In this document: piece by piece, positions 18,106 to 27,580 of the stretch | How positions within the stretch are numbered: position 1 is the stretch's first letter | How the letters are laid out: every line of letters begins with the position of its first letter | Assembly (NCBI GenBank): GCA_947601495.1 | Contig: CANQGE010000015.1 | Span: forward strand, 1 to 38,205 | Origin: an uncultured Clostridia bacterium | GTDB taxonomy: Bacteria > Bacillota > Clostridia > TANB77 > CAG-508 | Direction of reading: 5' to 3' | DNA length: 38,205 nt | Position numbers and translations under genes: made by a program | Notes under the pieces: model-generated | What the model saw: the letters and a program-made list of their open reading frames with translations, nothing else | What the model was told of the DNA's origin: nothing | Database searches by the model: none

Positions 18106-18133
18106 AATAACCTTACAAATTTGTAAGGTTATT
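18106..18133 (-). terminator. Terminator of the hybrid kinase gene, overlapping a possible operator
   Basis: A perfect 28-bp palindrome followed on the minus strand by T6, 15 bp past the hybrid kinase stop. Its centre (18113-18126) reads TTACAAATTTGTAA, the same TTAC-N6-GTAA spacing found before the transporter promoter. It may do double duty as terminator and regulator site. Confidence 0.8.
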
Positions 18134-18148
18134 CTAACATTTTTAGGA

Positions 18149-20788
18149 TTATCTATTCTTTAGAACTTCTTTTAGCATTTTTATAAGCTCTGGTATATCT
18201 ACTGGTTTAGAAAGATGTCCGTTCATTCCAGCTTCCTGAGCTGCTTTTTTATCTTCTTCAAAAGCATTTGCTGTCATTGCTAAAATTGGTATGTTAGCCA
18301 ATTCTTTGTTTTCAAATTTTCTAATTTTTCTTGTTGCTTCATATCCATTCATAATTGGCATTTGAATATCCATAAGAACTAAGTCGAAATATCCTGGTTT
18401 AGATTTTTCTAGAATTTCACAAGCTTCTTTTCCATTTTCAGCATTTTCTACTAAAAAGCCAAAGTCTTGTAAATATTCTGTTGAAATTTCTCTATTCATC
18501 ATATTATCTTCAACTAAAAGAATTCTCTTTCCTTTAAAATCTTCTTGCATTACTAAGTCTGTAGATATTTCTTCATCTTTAGTTTTTCCATAAGCTCGTT
18601 TTAAGCTTCGTTCTAAGTCAGATAAGAATAAAGGTTTTCCAACAAAGTCTGTTACTCCAGCTTCTTTTGCTTCTTTTTCTATTTCAGACCAATCATAAGC
18701 AGAAAGTATTATTATTGGTGCATCTTCTCCAACTAAATTTCTAATTCTCCTTGTTGTTTCAATACCATTCATATCTGGCATTAGCCAATCTATAATATAA
18801 ATTTCATATTTATCTCCAATTTGCATTGCTTCTTCTGTTCTAGCCACAGCTTCTTTACCATACATTGTCCATTCAGATTTCATTCCCATTTGTCTTAGCA
18901 TATGACTAACACTTTTACAAGCATCTAAATCATCATCTACTACTAAGGCTCTTATTCCTTTTAAGCTTTCTACTTCTACAATTTTTTTGCTTGCTTTTTG
19001 TAGTCTTAAGTTCAATGTAACAATAAATTCTGTTCCTTTTCCAACTTCACTTTGAACTTCAATTTTTCCATTCATCATATCTACAATATTCTTTGTTATT
19101 GCCATTCCAAGTCCAGTTCCTTGAATTCCACTTACTGTTGAATTTCTTTCTCTCGCAAAAGGTTCAAATATTATATTTAAGAATTCTTTTCCTATTCCTA
19201 TACCGGTATCTTTTACTCTAAACTCATAAGTTGCAACACCCTTTTTATTAACACTTTTTTCAGTAATAACAAGTGAAATTGTTCCACCTGGAGGTGTAAA
19301 TTTTAATGCATTTGATAAAAGATTTAGAAGGACTTGATTTAAACGTAATTTATCACAATAAATATCTTCATCAACAACATTAACTGTATTGATAAAAAAT
19401 TCTAATTGCTTTGCATGAATATCTGCTTGTATAATATTTCTAATTCCATGAAGAATATCAGCTATGTTTTCTTCTTTTTCTTCAATACTTACTTTTCCTG
19501 ATTCTATTCTGCTCATATCTAGCACGTCATTTATTAATGATAATAAATGATTAGAAGATTGATTAATTTTTTCTAAATAATCTTTAACTCTTTCTTGGCT
19601 ATCCATATGAGTCATAGCTAAGTTTGTAAAACCAATAATTGCATTCATTGGTGTACGAATATCGTGTGACATATTATTTAAAAATGTAGTTTTAGCAATA
19701 TTTGCTTGTTCAGCTAATACTAAAGCTTCTTGTAATTCATCACGGTGTTTCATTTCAACTTTTATTAATTTCTTTTGTGATTTATTTCTAAGTACTACGA
19801 AAAGTAAAACTATTGTTATAAGTAAAATTCCTAAAGTTAAAATTAATATAATTCTAAAGAAACTAACACTTTGGGCTTCTAAAACTGCTCTAGGAAGTAC
19901 CATAACGAAATACCAATCGATATTACCATTCATAGGTGTAAATGTCATTAATCTTTCTTCGTTTTCAAAGTAATATTCAATATTAAATGACTCATTATTT
20001 TTCATTTTTTCTCTAATTTGATCTACTGTTAAATCTCCGTGTATATCGGCTTTTTCTATTATGTTAAAAAAGTTGTCTCTTTCATAGATATTATTATCTT
20101 GTTTTTCAGAAACAATATAATTTCCATCAAAATCTATAACACTGCTATAACCAGTATTATTAAAACTTTTTATTCTTAAATCATCTCTTAATGAATTTGT
20201 ATCATAATAACAAGCAGCATACACAAAGTTTTTATTCTCAACTGTAAAAGGTTCTATTCTTATTCCTAATAACAAAACGTTCTTTGTTTCACCTGTTTCT
20301 GGATCTTCAATATTTTTTGTAGTTAAAAATCTATCTTCCTGACTATTCGCATAATCTAGTAGTTCTTTATCTTCAGTAACTTCAAATAAACTATTAAGTT
20401 TTGTACCATCATCTGCAACAAGCACAGCATCTAATCCATTTAGAGTTTCAACTTTTATGTCTAAATATTCAAGTACATCATCAATATCATCATACTTTAG
20501 TAGTCTTACTACATTTGCAAGACCTTCTATTTCTCTAAACCTATATTCCAAACTTGATCTTATATTTTTCTCATCATGTCTTGATAATTCATTCATATTA
20601 CCAAGTGAGTTTGAAATTATTCTGTTTGCTATTGTTCTATATATTAAACTAAATATAAATAAAACTATAAAAATGATAATTAATGTAACAATTGTTGTTA
20701 TAAAGTTACTTATTTTCATTTTTTTAATAGCATCTTTGTTTTTCTTTGTATTGGCTTTTATCTTTTCGTTTGTTTTTTTACTATTCAA
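18149..20788 (-). CDS. Hybrid histidine kinase with two receiver domains
   Basis: Membrane kinase of 879 residues starting at TTG behind a strong GGAGGG site. Order of parts: cytoplasmic basic N-terminus, transmembrane segment (about 30-52), extracellular Cache-like sensor (about 53-305), and a second transmembrane segment (about 310-333). Then come the dimerisation domain with His375 (NMSHDIRTPMN), the ATPase domain (NLLSNALKFTPPGG, DTGIGIG, GTGLGMA), receiver 1 with Asp667 and receiver 2 with Asp807. The second receiver is the better conserved; the first has VVDDD and IIDWLMPD. The separate HPt protein encoded in the same operon is the likely phosphate shuttle to the HD-GYP regulator. The ligand of the sensor is unknown. 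Confidence 0.92.
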   Translation of the reverse strand: MNSKKTNEKIKANTKKNKDAIKKMKISNFITTIVTLIIIFIVLFIFSLIYRTIANRIISNSLGNMNELSRHDEKNIRSSLEYRFREIEGLANVVRLLKYDDIDDVLEYLDIKVETLNGLDAVLVADDGTKLNSLFEVTEDKELLDYANSQEDRFLTTKNIEDPETGETKNVLLLGIRIEPFTVENKNFVYAACYYDTNSLRDDLRIKSFNNTGYSSVIDFDGNYIVSEKQDNNIYERDNFFNIIEKADIHGDLTVDQIREKMKNNESFNIEYYFENEERLMTFTPMNGNIDWYFVMVLPRAVLEAQSVSFFRIILILTLGILLITIVLLFVVLRNKSQKKLIKVEMKHRDELQEALVLAEQANIAKTTFLNNMSHDIRTPMNAIIGFTNLAMTHMDSQERVKDYLEKINQSSNHLLSLINDVLDMSRIESGKVSIEEKEENIADILHGIRNIIQADIHAKQLEFFINTVNVVDEDIYCDKLRLNQVLLNLLSNALKFTPPGGTISLVITEKSVNKKGVATYEFRVKDTGIGIGKEFLNIIFEPFARERNSTVSGIQGTGLGMAITKNIVDMMNGKIEVQSEVGKGTEFIVTLNLRLQKASKKIVEVESLKGIRALVVDDDLDACKSVSHMLRQMGMKSEWTMYGKEAVARTEEAMQIGDKYEIYIIDWLMPDMNGIETTRRIRNLVGEDAPIIILSAYDWSEIEKEAKEAGVTDFVGKPLFLSDLERSLKRAYGKTKDEEISTDLVMQEDFKGKRILLVEDNMMNREISTEYLQDFGFLVENAENGKEACEILEKSKPGYFDLVLMDIQMPIMNGYEATRKIRKFENKELANIPILAMTANAFEEDKKAAQEAGMNGHLSKPVDIPELIKMLKEVLKNR

Positions 20789-20812
20789 AATATTTTCCCT
20801 CCAATTACTTTA

Positions 20813-21880
20813 TTATTTTGCTCTTTCTGTTTGTGAAATTATTTCATCTTTAGCTGCATCAAAGCAGTTCAATAATTTAGGTGCAAAAATACCACATTTG
20901 CCTTCATGAATCATACTAATAGCATCTTCTATTGAAAAAGAATCTTTATAAACTCTTTTACTAACAAGTGCATCATAAACATCAACTATTGATACTACTT
21001 GTGCCCAAATAGGTATTTCATCTCCTTTTAATCCATCTGGATATCCTCTACCATCATATCTTTCATGATGATATCTACAAATGTCATAGCAATATTTATA
21101 AAATTCATTTTCTTCTTGTTTAAAGTTTTCTAACATTTGACATCCATATATAGTGTGCTTTTTCATTTCTGCATATTCTTCATCTGTAAGTTTTCCTGGT
21201 TTCATTAAAATATTATCTGGTATTGCAATTTTTCCTATATCATGAAGAGCTGAAGCATTAACCATTAGCTCTATTTGTTCATCTGTAAATTTATCTTCTG
21301 GATATAATGCTTTCCAGTATTTTAGCATTATTTTTGTAAGCTTTTTAACTCTTTGAATATGCTCACCAGATTCTAAACTTCTAAACTCAACTACTGAGCT
21401 TAAAGCATTAATTAAGAAATCATTACTTTGCTCTAATTTTTTCTTACTTTCAAAAAGTTCTTCTGTTCTTTGTTCTAATTCTTTTTCAATTGACATTCTT
21501 TTTCTGAATAATTCAATTATATTTTTTGTTCTACGCTTTACAACAGCAGGCTCAAAAGGTTTATAAATAATATCTGATGCACCTAATTCATAAGCTTTAA
21601 CATCAGTTTCTGCTGTTGCTTCTCCTGTAATCATTATTACAGGGATGGAATTCATCATATCATTTAAAGACATATGTACCATTACATCTAGTCCTGTTTT
21701 TTTAGGCATAACCAAATCTAAAAATAATAAAGCTATTTCATTTTTATGTTCATCCAATAATTTTATTGCTTCTTCACCATTTGTTGCTTCTAATAATTTA
21801 TATTCATTCTCAAATATATCTTTTAATAATTCTCTATTAATCATTACATCATCTGCAATTAGTAATGTATCTCTTTCCAT
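20813..21880 (-). CDS. Response regulator with HD-GYP c-di-GMP phosphodiesterase domain
   Basis: Protein of 355 residues. The receiver has Asp55 (LLFLDLVMPK) and Lys107 (YKPFEP). A coiled coil (about 120-155) links it to an HD-GYP domain with HD at 213-214 (LHDIGKIAIPDNIL), HHE at 271-273 and DGRGYP at 276-281. This is the RpfG layout. HD-GYP proteins with these residues hydrolyse cyclic di-GMP. It lies 24 nt upstream of the hybrid kinase gene and 14 nt downstream of the HPt gene. The operon therefore probably links an external signal to cyclic di-GMP breakdown. No diguanylate cyclase is present in the window. Confidence 0.93.
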   Translation of the reverse strand: MERDTLLIADDVMINRELLKDIFENEYKLLEATNGEEAIKLLDEHKNEIALLFLDLVMPKKTGLDVMVHMSLNDMMNSIPVIMITGEATAETDVKAYELGASDIIYKPFEPAVVKRRTKNIIELFRKRMSIEKELEQRTEELFESKKKLEQSNDFLINALSSVVEFRSLESGEHIQRVKKLTKIMLKYWKALYPEDKFTDEQIELMVNASALHDIGKIAIPDNILMKPGKLTDEEYAEMKKHTIYGCQMLENFKQEENEFYKYCYDICRYHHERYDGRGYPDGLKGDEIPIWAQVVSIVDVYDALVSKRVYKDSFSIEDAISMIHEGKCGIFAPKLLNCFDAAKDEIISQTERAK

Positions 21881-21894
21881 ATTTTTTACCTTCT

Positions 21895-22245
21895 TTACAT
21901 TTCTACAATTTTCTTAATTTCACTGATAACTTTTTCATAAGTTTTTTCCACTTCTGGAAATAGACTTATTGCAGTTTCCAAGTTTCCAGCTCTTAGTTCT
22001 TCTGTAATTTCAATTACTTTTGCAGATAAAACTTCAAAAGACATATTTTGAGAAACTCCTTTTAAGGTATGTGCACCTTTAAATGCTTCTTCACAATTTT
22101 TGCTTTCAATTCCATTTTTTAATTGAGAAAAAGACTCATCATAAAGGAAAAATTTTAAATATTTTTTAATTCTTTCATCATCTTGCATTCTCCCAATTGC
22201 TTTACTATAGTCACCACCAATATTGTTATATAATTCTTCTACCAT
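21895..22245 (-). CDS. HPt phosphotransfer protein
   Basis: Four-helix HPt protein of 116 residues with the phosphoacceptor His59 in AHTLKGVSQNM. A longer reading from an upstream ATG is possible, but it contains the AGGAAGGAA ribosome site; the ATG used here is correctly spaced. It is the first gene of the kinase operon and is expected to pass phosphate between receiver 2 of the hybrid kinase and the HD-GYP receiver. Confidence 0.9.
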   Translation of the reverse strand: MVEELYNNIGGDYSKAIGRMQDDERIKKYLKFFLYDESFSQLKNGIESKNCEEAFKGAHTLKGVSQNMSFEVLSAKVIEITEELRAGNLETAISLFPEVEKTYEKVISEIKKIVEM

Positions 22246-22384
22246 AATAAATTCCTTCCTATAAATCAATATATATAATAAACTTATACTATACTATTTA
22301 AAAAGTCAATTAAATTTTCGTTACTTTTAAGGCTGTTTGTAACAATATTGTTTCAAAGTCATTATTTTATTTGACATAAAAAAA

Positions 22385-22424
22385 GAATTCAATCTACTAA
22401 ATTTTCATTTAATAAATTGAATTC
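22385..22424. terminator. Terminator after the sortase-anchored cohesin-like gene
   Basis: GAATTCAAT at 22385-22393 pairs with ATTGAATTC at 22416-22424. A run of A on the left gives T7 on the minus strand. It lies just past the minus-strand gene stop at 22437 and upstream of the HPt operon. Confidence 0.78.
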
Positions 22425-22436
22425 ATTTATTTTTTA

Positions 22437-23351
22437 TTAATGTTTATTTCTTCTATTATTCATATTAATATTTAAAATTTTTAATTTATAGAAATAAACT
22501 ATTCCTATAACAAGAGCTATAGCAATTAATCCAACAACAAGCATACTTCCACCACCTGTTTTAGGTATAGATTTATTTACTAAGTTATCACTTTGATTTG
22601 AAGTATTAGATTTTGAGTTATTTGTATTAGTATTGGTATTAGTATTGGTATTAGTGTTGGTATTTGTGTTTGTATTAGCGTTATTATTTGTATTAGTATT
22701 TGTATTTGTATTATTATTGTTATTATTTCCACCGCTACTACTATTTGTGTTTGTATTTGTATCTTCATCTCCTGAGCTAGGTGTATCTGGAGTATCTGGA
22801 GTATTTGGATTGTCTGGATTGCTTGGATTATCTGGTTCCTCTGTTCCTGGACCTTCTGGACCACTTGGATTTTGAGATTGACCACCTACTATTGAAATTG
22901 TAAGAGTATCCGTTAGATTTTTAATTTCATTATCTCCATCTCCAGCTTCAAGTCCTGATAAGGTTATTTTTACATTATTAGCTGCATTTTTTGCTTTAAA
23001 TGTTATTGTAAAAACATCAGCATCGAATGACTCCATTTTGCTTCCAGTTGTAACGAATTTTCCATTATCTGGATTAAGAGATGGTGTGTCCCAACCATTT
23101 TGTCCTTGCATTCCCACATATTCAAGATTATTCTTATCATATTCTAAATAACCACCAATAGCTATTATTGGATCTTGTGCTTTTACATGGAAAGTTACTA
23201 CAAACTCTTCTCCTACTTGGAAACTTGTTTTAGAACTTTTTAATTCCATAGTAACATTTAGTTTAGTATCTGCATTTACTGTTGTTGATACAGCAACTAA
23301 CGTAACTATTAATAATATTACTAAAGAAACTAATTTTTGTATAGTTTTCAT
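22437..23351 (-). CDS. Surface protein with cohesin-like domain, Asn-Thr stalk and IPKTG anchor
   Basis: Protein of 304 residues. It has a signal peptide (about 1-27, ending VNA) and a cohesin-like beta-sandwich (about 32-152, with GEEFVVTFHV and GGYLEYDKNNLEYV). A Pro/Glu/Asp linker with PDTPDTP repeats follows, then a long (Asn-Thr)n stretch, and a cell-wall sorting-like end: IPKTGG, hydrophobic helix, basic tail RRNKH. IPKTG is a variant of the LPxTG sortase signal. The tail after the helix is longer than usual, so attachment by sortase is likely but not certain. It is encoded downstream of the dockerin-bearing protein and may bind it or another dockerin at the surface. Confidence 0.82.
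   Translation of the reverse strand: MKTIQKLVSLVILLIVTLVAVSTTVNADTKLNVTMELKSSKTSFQVGEEFVVTFHVKAQDPIIAIGGYLEYDKNNLEYVGMQGQNGWDTPSLNPDNGKFVTTGSKMESFDADVFTITFKAKNAANNVKITLSGLEAGDGDNEIKNLTDTLTISIVGGQSQNPSGPEGPGTEEPDNPSNPDNPNTPDTPDTPSSGDEDTNTNTNSSSGGNNNNNNTNTNTNTNNNANTNTNTNTNTNTNTNTNTNNSKSNTSNQSDNLVNKSIPKTGGGSMLVVGLIAIALVIGIVYFYKLKILNINMNNRRNKH
22622..22760 (-). repeat. Coding microsatellite for Asn-Thr repeats
   Basis: Imperfect 6-nt repeats (AATACT, AATACC, AACACT types) encode an (Asn-Thr)n stalk. Gain or loss of units would change stalk length without changing frame. Synonymous variation among units shows it is not a very recent expansion. Confidence 0.85.
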
Positions 23352-23383
23352 TTTTTCTCCTTTAGAATAAATAATTTATTTTT

Positions 23384-23416
23384 ATCATTAGGTAAGAAAA
23401 TTTCTTACCTAATGAT
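23384..23416. other. Long perfect palindrome between the two surface-protein genes
   Basis: ATCATTAGGTAAGAAA and its complement are separated by a single central A. It is strong enough to fold in RNA, but on the minus strand it is followed by A-rich rather than T-rich sequence, so it is not a standard terminator. It may be a processing or stability element in a shared transcript, or a protein-binding site. Confidence 0.6.
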
Positions 23417-23424
23417 TGATTTTA

Positions 23425-26400
23425 TTAATGTTCTTTTGGAACTTGTACACTGCCTATATATATTAATTTCATTTTTGCTAAATCGTTAAGATCTATATCA
23501 TCGTCTCCATCTAAATCTGCAGCCATATAATATACTCCTAATAATTCTGTTTTATCAATATAATGTAATTTAATTCTACCTATATCATTTACTCCCATTG
23601 CTTGACCATCACCATCAACATCACCAGTAATTATAACTGTACATGTTACATCATTTCCAACTTTAATTTTTGTTCCTGTTGTAACTAAATCATTATCATT
23701 TAAATGTTCTTCTTTTCCGTCTGTTGATGTTTTGGTTATTACAGGTTCTTTTGAGTAAGATAAGTTTTCTTTAAATTGAGCAACAGTTGTATTTGATTCA
23801 ACTTTTGTTATATAGTGTTCTCCAACATCATAAACACTTGATGTTAATGTATCTTTTTCTACAAATTTTTCAATGTTAACGCTTACTTGTGTACCAACTG
23901 CAGTTGCTTTAGTAGGTGTAATTTCTTCTTCTGCACCTTTAATTCCTGCTGAACCTTCTAAGTCTATTAATTGAATAGAGGTAAATCCTTCTGTTGTAAC
24001 ATCAGATTTTACTCTAAATCTAATAGTAAATACTTCACCTGGTTCTTTTATATATTTATTGCTATCTGTAATAAATTTAAAATTATCTAAATTATAATTT
24101 TCTTGAGATAAATTCCAGTTATCATTTCCTTTTAAAGATCCATCAACTACTTCTAATATAGAAGTATCAAATGTAAGTTTTCCTCCAACTGCAAGTAATC
24201 CTTCTCCAACATCTGTAAGTGAATCTATTGATGCTGTAACTGTAAATTCCTCGCCTGGAACTAATTTATCTGTATCTGATAAATCTGTTGTAAGTTTAAC
24301 AGTAAATTTAGGTTCTGCAACTACTGGTTGAGCAACAACTTCTAATCCACTTTCTTTTTCTGTTTCGCGAGTTGCTACTGTAGCAAATGCTGCTTTTACC
24401 ATAGTTGTTTCTTCTGCTAAATCTTCATAATTAATTGTTATAGTATTTTGTAAATCTTTTACTTGATCTCCAACTACAACTTCGTCTAATTCATATCCTT
24501 CTGTTGGATTTATATTAACTGTTAGTGATTCTTCTGGTTCTAATGTGAATACTGTTTCATTTTCTTTACCACTTACAGCAATTGTTCCACCTGTAGTACC
24601 AGAAAGTACAACTGTTTTTGTTTGAGTTGGTTCTTCCTCTTTTGCTTCAACAGCTGCTATTGTAAATGGACTAAATGAATCACACATAACGATTAATCCA
24701 AGTTTTGTAACAACAACTGGTATTTCTTCAACACCTATTATTTGTCCTTGATCATTTTTTGTGAAGTGGTATGCTTTAAATGTAACACCTTCATCTTCAG
24801 GGCCATATCCTGGAGGGAATCCAAGACGTACTCTAACTTTTTGTCCTGTGCTTATAACTTGTTTTTTACATAATGTAAGTTTTATATTATATGTTTCTTC
24901 AGATAGAACTGTATCTTGTCCAGTTGTTTCATCTTCTCCTAAAACTTTATTCATTTCTTTAACTTGTGCATCATCTGCTCTTATAGCAACAAGAGCCATT
25001 CTGTGTTTTAGAGAATCTGCTAAATCATCTAAAGTTTCTCCTTCACTTGTTTGCCATCCGTTTGTAGAAAGGTCTGTATTTTCCATTAATTGTGGTTTAC
25101 CAAATACATTCCAATCAACTCCTTGTGAAGCTCTTAAAGCATAAGCATCACATCTATGAGCACAGAAGTAAGATAAATCGTTTGGAACTTTTCCACTTCT
25201 TACTCCAACAACACCTTTGAAAGATATTAGATAATATACTGAATCATCTTCATACATTTCACTTGGTGTGAAATCAAATGAAAATGTGCTTATTCCGTCA
25301 AATTCAAAATTTTCTACTGTATAGTATTTATTTAAATCATTATTTGGAGAAGAAGGTACAGAAACTGTCATTTTTATATCTTCTTTACTTCCAGTTGGTA
25401 TTAATACATCATCATATTCTACTGTTACACGATATGTACTTCCAATATATAATGTTGAATTTACTATTGGTGTAACTGTTTTAACATAAGGTGGTGCAAC
25501 ATAATCTCCGTTTGGATTATATATTTTATCTGACATTACTATAAATGAACTTGGAGTTCCAAAATAAGTTGTTTCTCTAGCAATTTTGTTTGGATCTCTT
25601 TCTTGTGGATTATGTGGTGCAGGTGCAATATCTGTAACTGCAACTTGTATATATTTACAATTTGAAATAGATGTTTGTAAATATGAATTTCCGTTTTCAT
25701 CTGTTATGTCTTCAATTGGATATAATTCAAAGTCTGTACGTAAATATCCCCATCCAGACTCTATCCAATTATCTGTTCCTGGATAATATTGATAATAATT
25801 TGCTACTATATAGTATCCTTGCTCTGCAGCAGCTTTATATCCCATATTTTTATAGCTTATTCTGAATATACCTGCATCTACATCCTCATCTTGATCATAA
25901 GCTTCATCATCTAATTCAACAAGTAATCCATCTGTGTTGTAAACTGGTTCAAATTTATCACTTGTTGTTTGAAGTTTTGGATATGTAAATTCATAATTTG
26001 ATTCAGACATTATTCCTGTTGGAACATGTTTTGCACCTACTTTATCATCTCCTACTAATAGGTATTCTGATTTTTCAGTTCCTGTAGATGGGTCATCAAA
26101 TGTTGCATCTACTGCATACCATTTTCCATCTTCTAGTTGAACATAATTCCACATATGTGGTTCTAGTTCTTCTTCTGTATGTTTGTAAATTCCAGTTACT
26201 AGAATACAAGGAATATTTAATTTATCTAAAACCATTTTTACAGCTCTAGCATATCCTTCACAAACCATTTGTCCATTTGCTTTTGTTTCAGGATTGCTAT
26301 CTAGTATGTTTTCTTCTCCTGTTTCATTTGCAACAAATGCACCATAAACATTTCTTACGTTATAGTCACTTGCTCCATCTTTTGCTTCACCTTCATAAGT

Positions 26401-27021
26401 ATAGTCTGCATTATAAATTATTTGGTCATGAACATATTTTACTTGTTGTTCAACCATATTTTGATTTTCTTCGATTTGAAGGTCTTTAGCACCTTGAACA
26501 ATTTCATCTACTCTTTTATTAACAGCTGAAATTGATTTTTCTATTTCTTGAACACTTTTATTTAAAAATGCTTTATTACGATATGTGTCTCCTCTACCTG
26601 TTCCTAATGTAGCATGATATGTTCCTTCTTTTGAAGTTACTCTTAATGTTAAATAATCAAAATCTACATAGAATACATCTGGGTGATCAGCTACAAATGC
26701 ATCTCTTGCTGCTCCCATTGATAAAAGTAAATCTTGTGAACCGTTTGCATAAGCTGAAAGTTGTTCTTGTGTAACACGATTGTTTTCTACAAGATCATAA
26801 TTTGTGTTTCCTGTTTTAAAACTGCCATCTTCAAGCATTTCTTCCATTGCATAATAAAATTCTTTTGATTCTTTTGTTAATTGGTTAAAAAAGTATTTTG
26901 TTGCAACTGTTTCTTTAATATCATCAGCTGCATATACTTTATTGTTGAATTTTAACCATGCAAATTGTGCAATTAATATTACAGCAATTATTAAAATTAC
27001 AATAAATCTTTTTAGTTTCAT
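23425..27021 (-). CDS. Secreted transglutaminase-like protein with cohesin-like and dockerin domains
   Basis: Protein of 1198 residues with a signal peptide (about 1-31, VYA/ADD). The transglutaminase-like protease domain shows Cys254 (GQMVCEGYARA), His289 (EPHMWNY) and Asp305 (WYAVDATFDDP). Several beta-rich domains follow, then an InlB/Big-type repeat region (about 810-890), a cohesin-like domain (about 905-1045, PGEEFTVTASI, LAVGGKLTFDTS) and a C-terminal dockerin. The dockerin has two calcium loops, DVDGDGQAMGVNDIGRIKL and DLDGDDDIDLNDLAKMKL. The Cys-His-Asp triad suggests peptide or isopeptide chemistry at the cell surface; the exact reaction is unknown. The two cohesin-like domains here and in the next gene are clearly similar. 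It has its own promoter and no in-frame CGG despite its length. Confidence 0.88.
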   Translation of the reverse strand: MKLKRFIVILIIAVILIAQFAWLKFNNKVYAADDIKETVATKYFFNQLTKESKEFYYAMEEMLEDGSFKTGNTNYDLVENNRVTQEQLSAYANGSQDLLLSMGAARDAFVADHPDVFYVDFDYLTLRVTSKEGTYHATLGTGRGDTYRNKAFLNKSVQEIEKSISAVNKRVDEIVQGAKDLQIEENQNMVEQQVKYVHDQIIYNADYTYEGEAKDGASDYNVRNVYGAFVANETGEENILDSNPETKANGQMVCEGYARAVKMVLDKLNIPCILVTGIYKHTEEELEPHMWNYVQLEDGKWYAVDATFDDPSTGTEKSEYLLVGDDKVGAKHVPTGIMSESNYEFTYPKLQTTSDKFEPVYNTDGLLVELDDEAYDQDEDVDAGIFRISYKNMGYKAAAEQGYYIVANYYQYYPGTDNWIESGWGYLRTDFELYPIEDITDENGNSYLQTSISNCKYIQVAVTDIAPAPHNPQERDPNKIARETTYFGTPSSFIVMSDKIYNPNGDYVAPPYVKTVTPIVNSTLYIGSTYRVTVEYDDVLIPTGSKEDIKMTVSVPSSPNNDLNKYYTVENFEFDGISTFSFDFTPSEMYEDDSVYYLISFKGVVGVRSGKVPNDLSYFCAHRCDAYALRASQGVDWNVFGKPQLMENTDLSTNGWQTSEGETLDDLADSLKHRMALVAIRADDAQVKEMNKVLGEDETTGQDTVLSEETYNIKLTLCKKQVISTGQKVRVRLGFPPGYGPEDEGVTFKAYHFTKNDQGQIIGVEEIPVVVTKLGLIVMCDSFSPFTIAAVEAKEEEPTQTKTVVLSGTTGGTIAVSGKENETVFTLEPEESLTVNINPTEGYELDEVVVGDQVKDLQNTITINYEDLAEETTMVKAAFATVATRETEKESGLEVVAQPVVAEPKFTVKLTTDLSDTDKLVPGEEFTVTASIDSLTDVGEGLLAVGGKLTFDTSILEVVDGSLKGNDNWNLSQENYNLDNFKFITDSNKYIKEPGEVFTIRFRVKSDVTTEGFTSIQLIDLEGSAGIKGAEEEITPTKATAVGTQVSVNIEKFVEKDTLTSSVYDVGEHYITKVESNTTVAQFKENLSYSKEPVITKTSTDGKEEHLNDNDLVTTGTKIKVGNDVTCTVIITGDVDGDGQAMGVNDIGRIKLHYIDKTELLGVYYMAADLDGDDDIDLNDLAKMKLIYIGSVQVPKEH

Positions 27022-27064
27022 AAATCCCCCTTAAATATTATTATTTGTACAATTATCGTAAGAT

Positions 27065-27094
27065 ATTATATCATTTCAAAGCGTTCCTCGTCAA
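27065..27094 (-). promoter_or_regulatory. Promoter of the transglutaminase-dockerin gene
   Basis: TTGACG, 18-bp spacer, TATAAT on the minus strand, about 45 bp before the ATG and its AAGGGGG ribosome site. Confidence 0.72.
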
Positions 27095-27194
27095 CAATTT
27101 TATGCTTTCTTTTTCCTAATTTAATATTTTTGTAATAATTATTTCACACTATTTAAAAAAAGCGTCATATCATATAACAAAGGAGGGATTATTT

Positions 27195-27578
27195 ATGTTT
27201 AAAGAAAAAAACATTATATATAATTTTATTATTGCTTTGTTTTTAGCTATTTCAATCTCTGCTTTATTTTATGCTGAAAAAATAACTTCAATTTTAACAT
27301 TAGTTTATATCACTTTAATATTTGGAATACTTGGAATATTTTCAATAATCGTTTCAGTTTTTTGTAATAATAAAAAAGAATGTGAATTAATTTATAAAAC
27401 AAATTTAGTAGCTAATTCCATAGGTGCAATAATTAGCAGTTTTTTTGCTTTAACAATTTGCTTAAAACCTTGCTTGATATCTACTACTTTTCTTGTTGGA
27501 GTTGTAGCATTTTTCTTAGTCTCTACAATTATAAGTTTGGGAGAAAAAATAATTTGTACTTTTTGTTGTAAGTACTAA
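27195..27578 (+). CDS. Small integral membrane protein, function unknown
   Basis: Protein of 127 residues with four predicted transmembrane helices (about 9-27, 32-55, 70-90, 95-118) and a Cys-rich end (CTFCCKY). The ribosome site AAAGGAGGG is strong. It stands alone on the plus strand between two minus-strand operons, ends at a shared terminator, and has no recognised family. Base composition and codon use resemble the neighbours. Confidence 0.7.
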   Translation: MFKEKNIIYNFIIALFLAISISALFYAEKITSILTLVYITLIFGILGIFSIIVSVFCNNKKECELIYKTNLVANSIGAIISSFFALTICLKPCLISTTFLVGVVAFFLVSTIISLGEKIICTFCCKY

Positions 27579-27580
27579 AA

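Noticed and set aside
22580-22885. Open frames opposite or beside the Asn-Thr repeat encoding Val-Leu or Ile-Gln repeats
   Set aside because: These are shadows of the 6-nt coding repeat in other frames; the frame with signal peptide, domain and anchor is clearly the real one.
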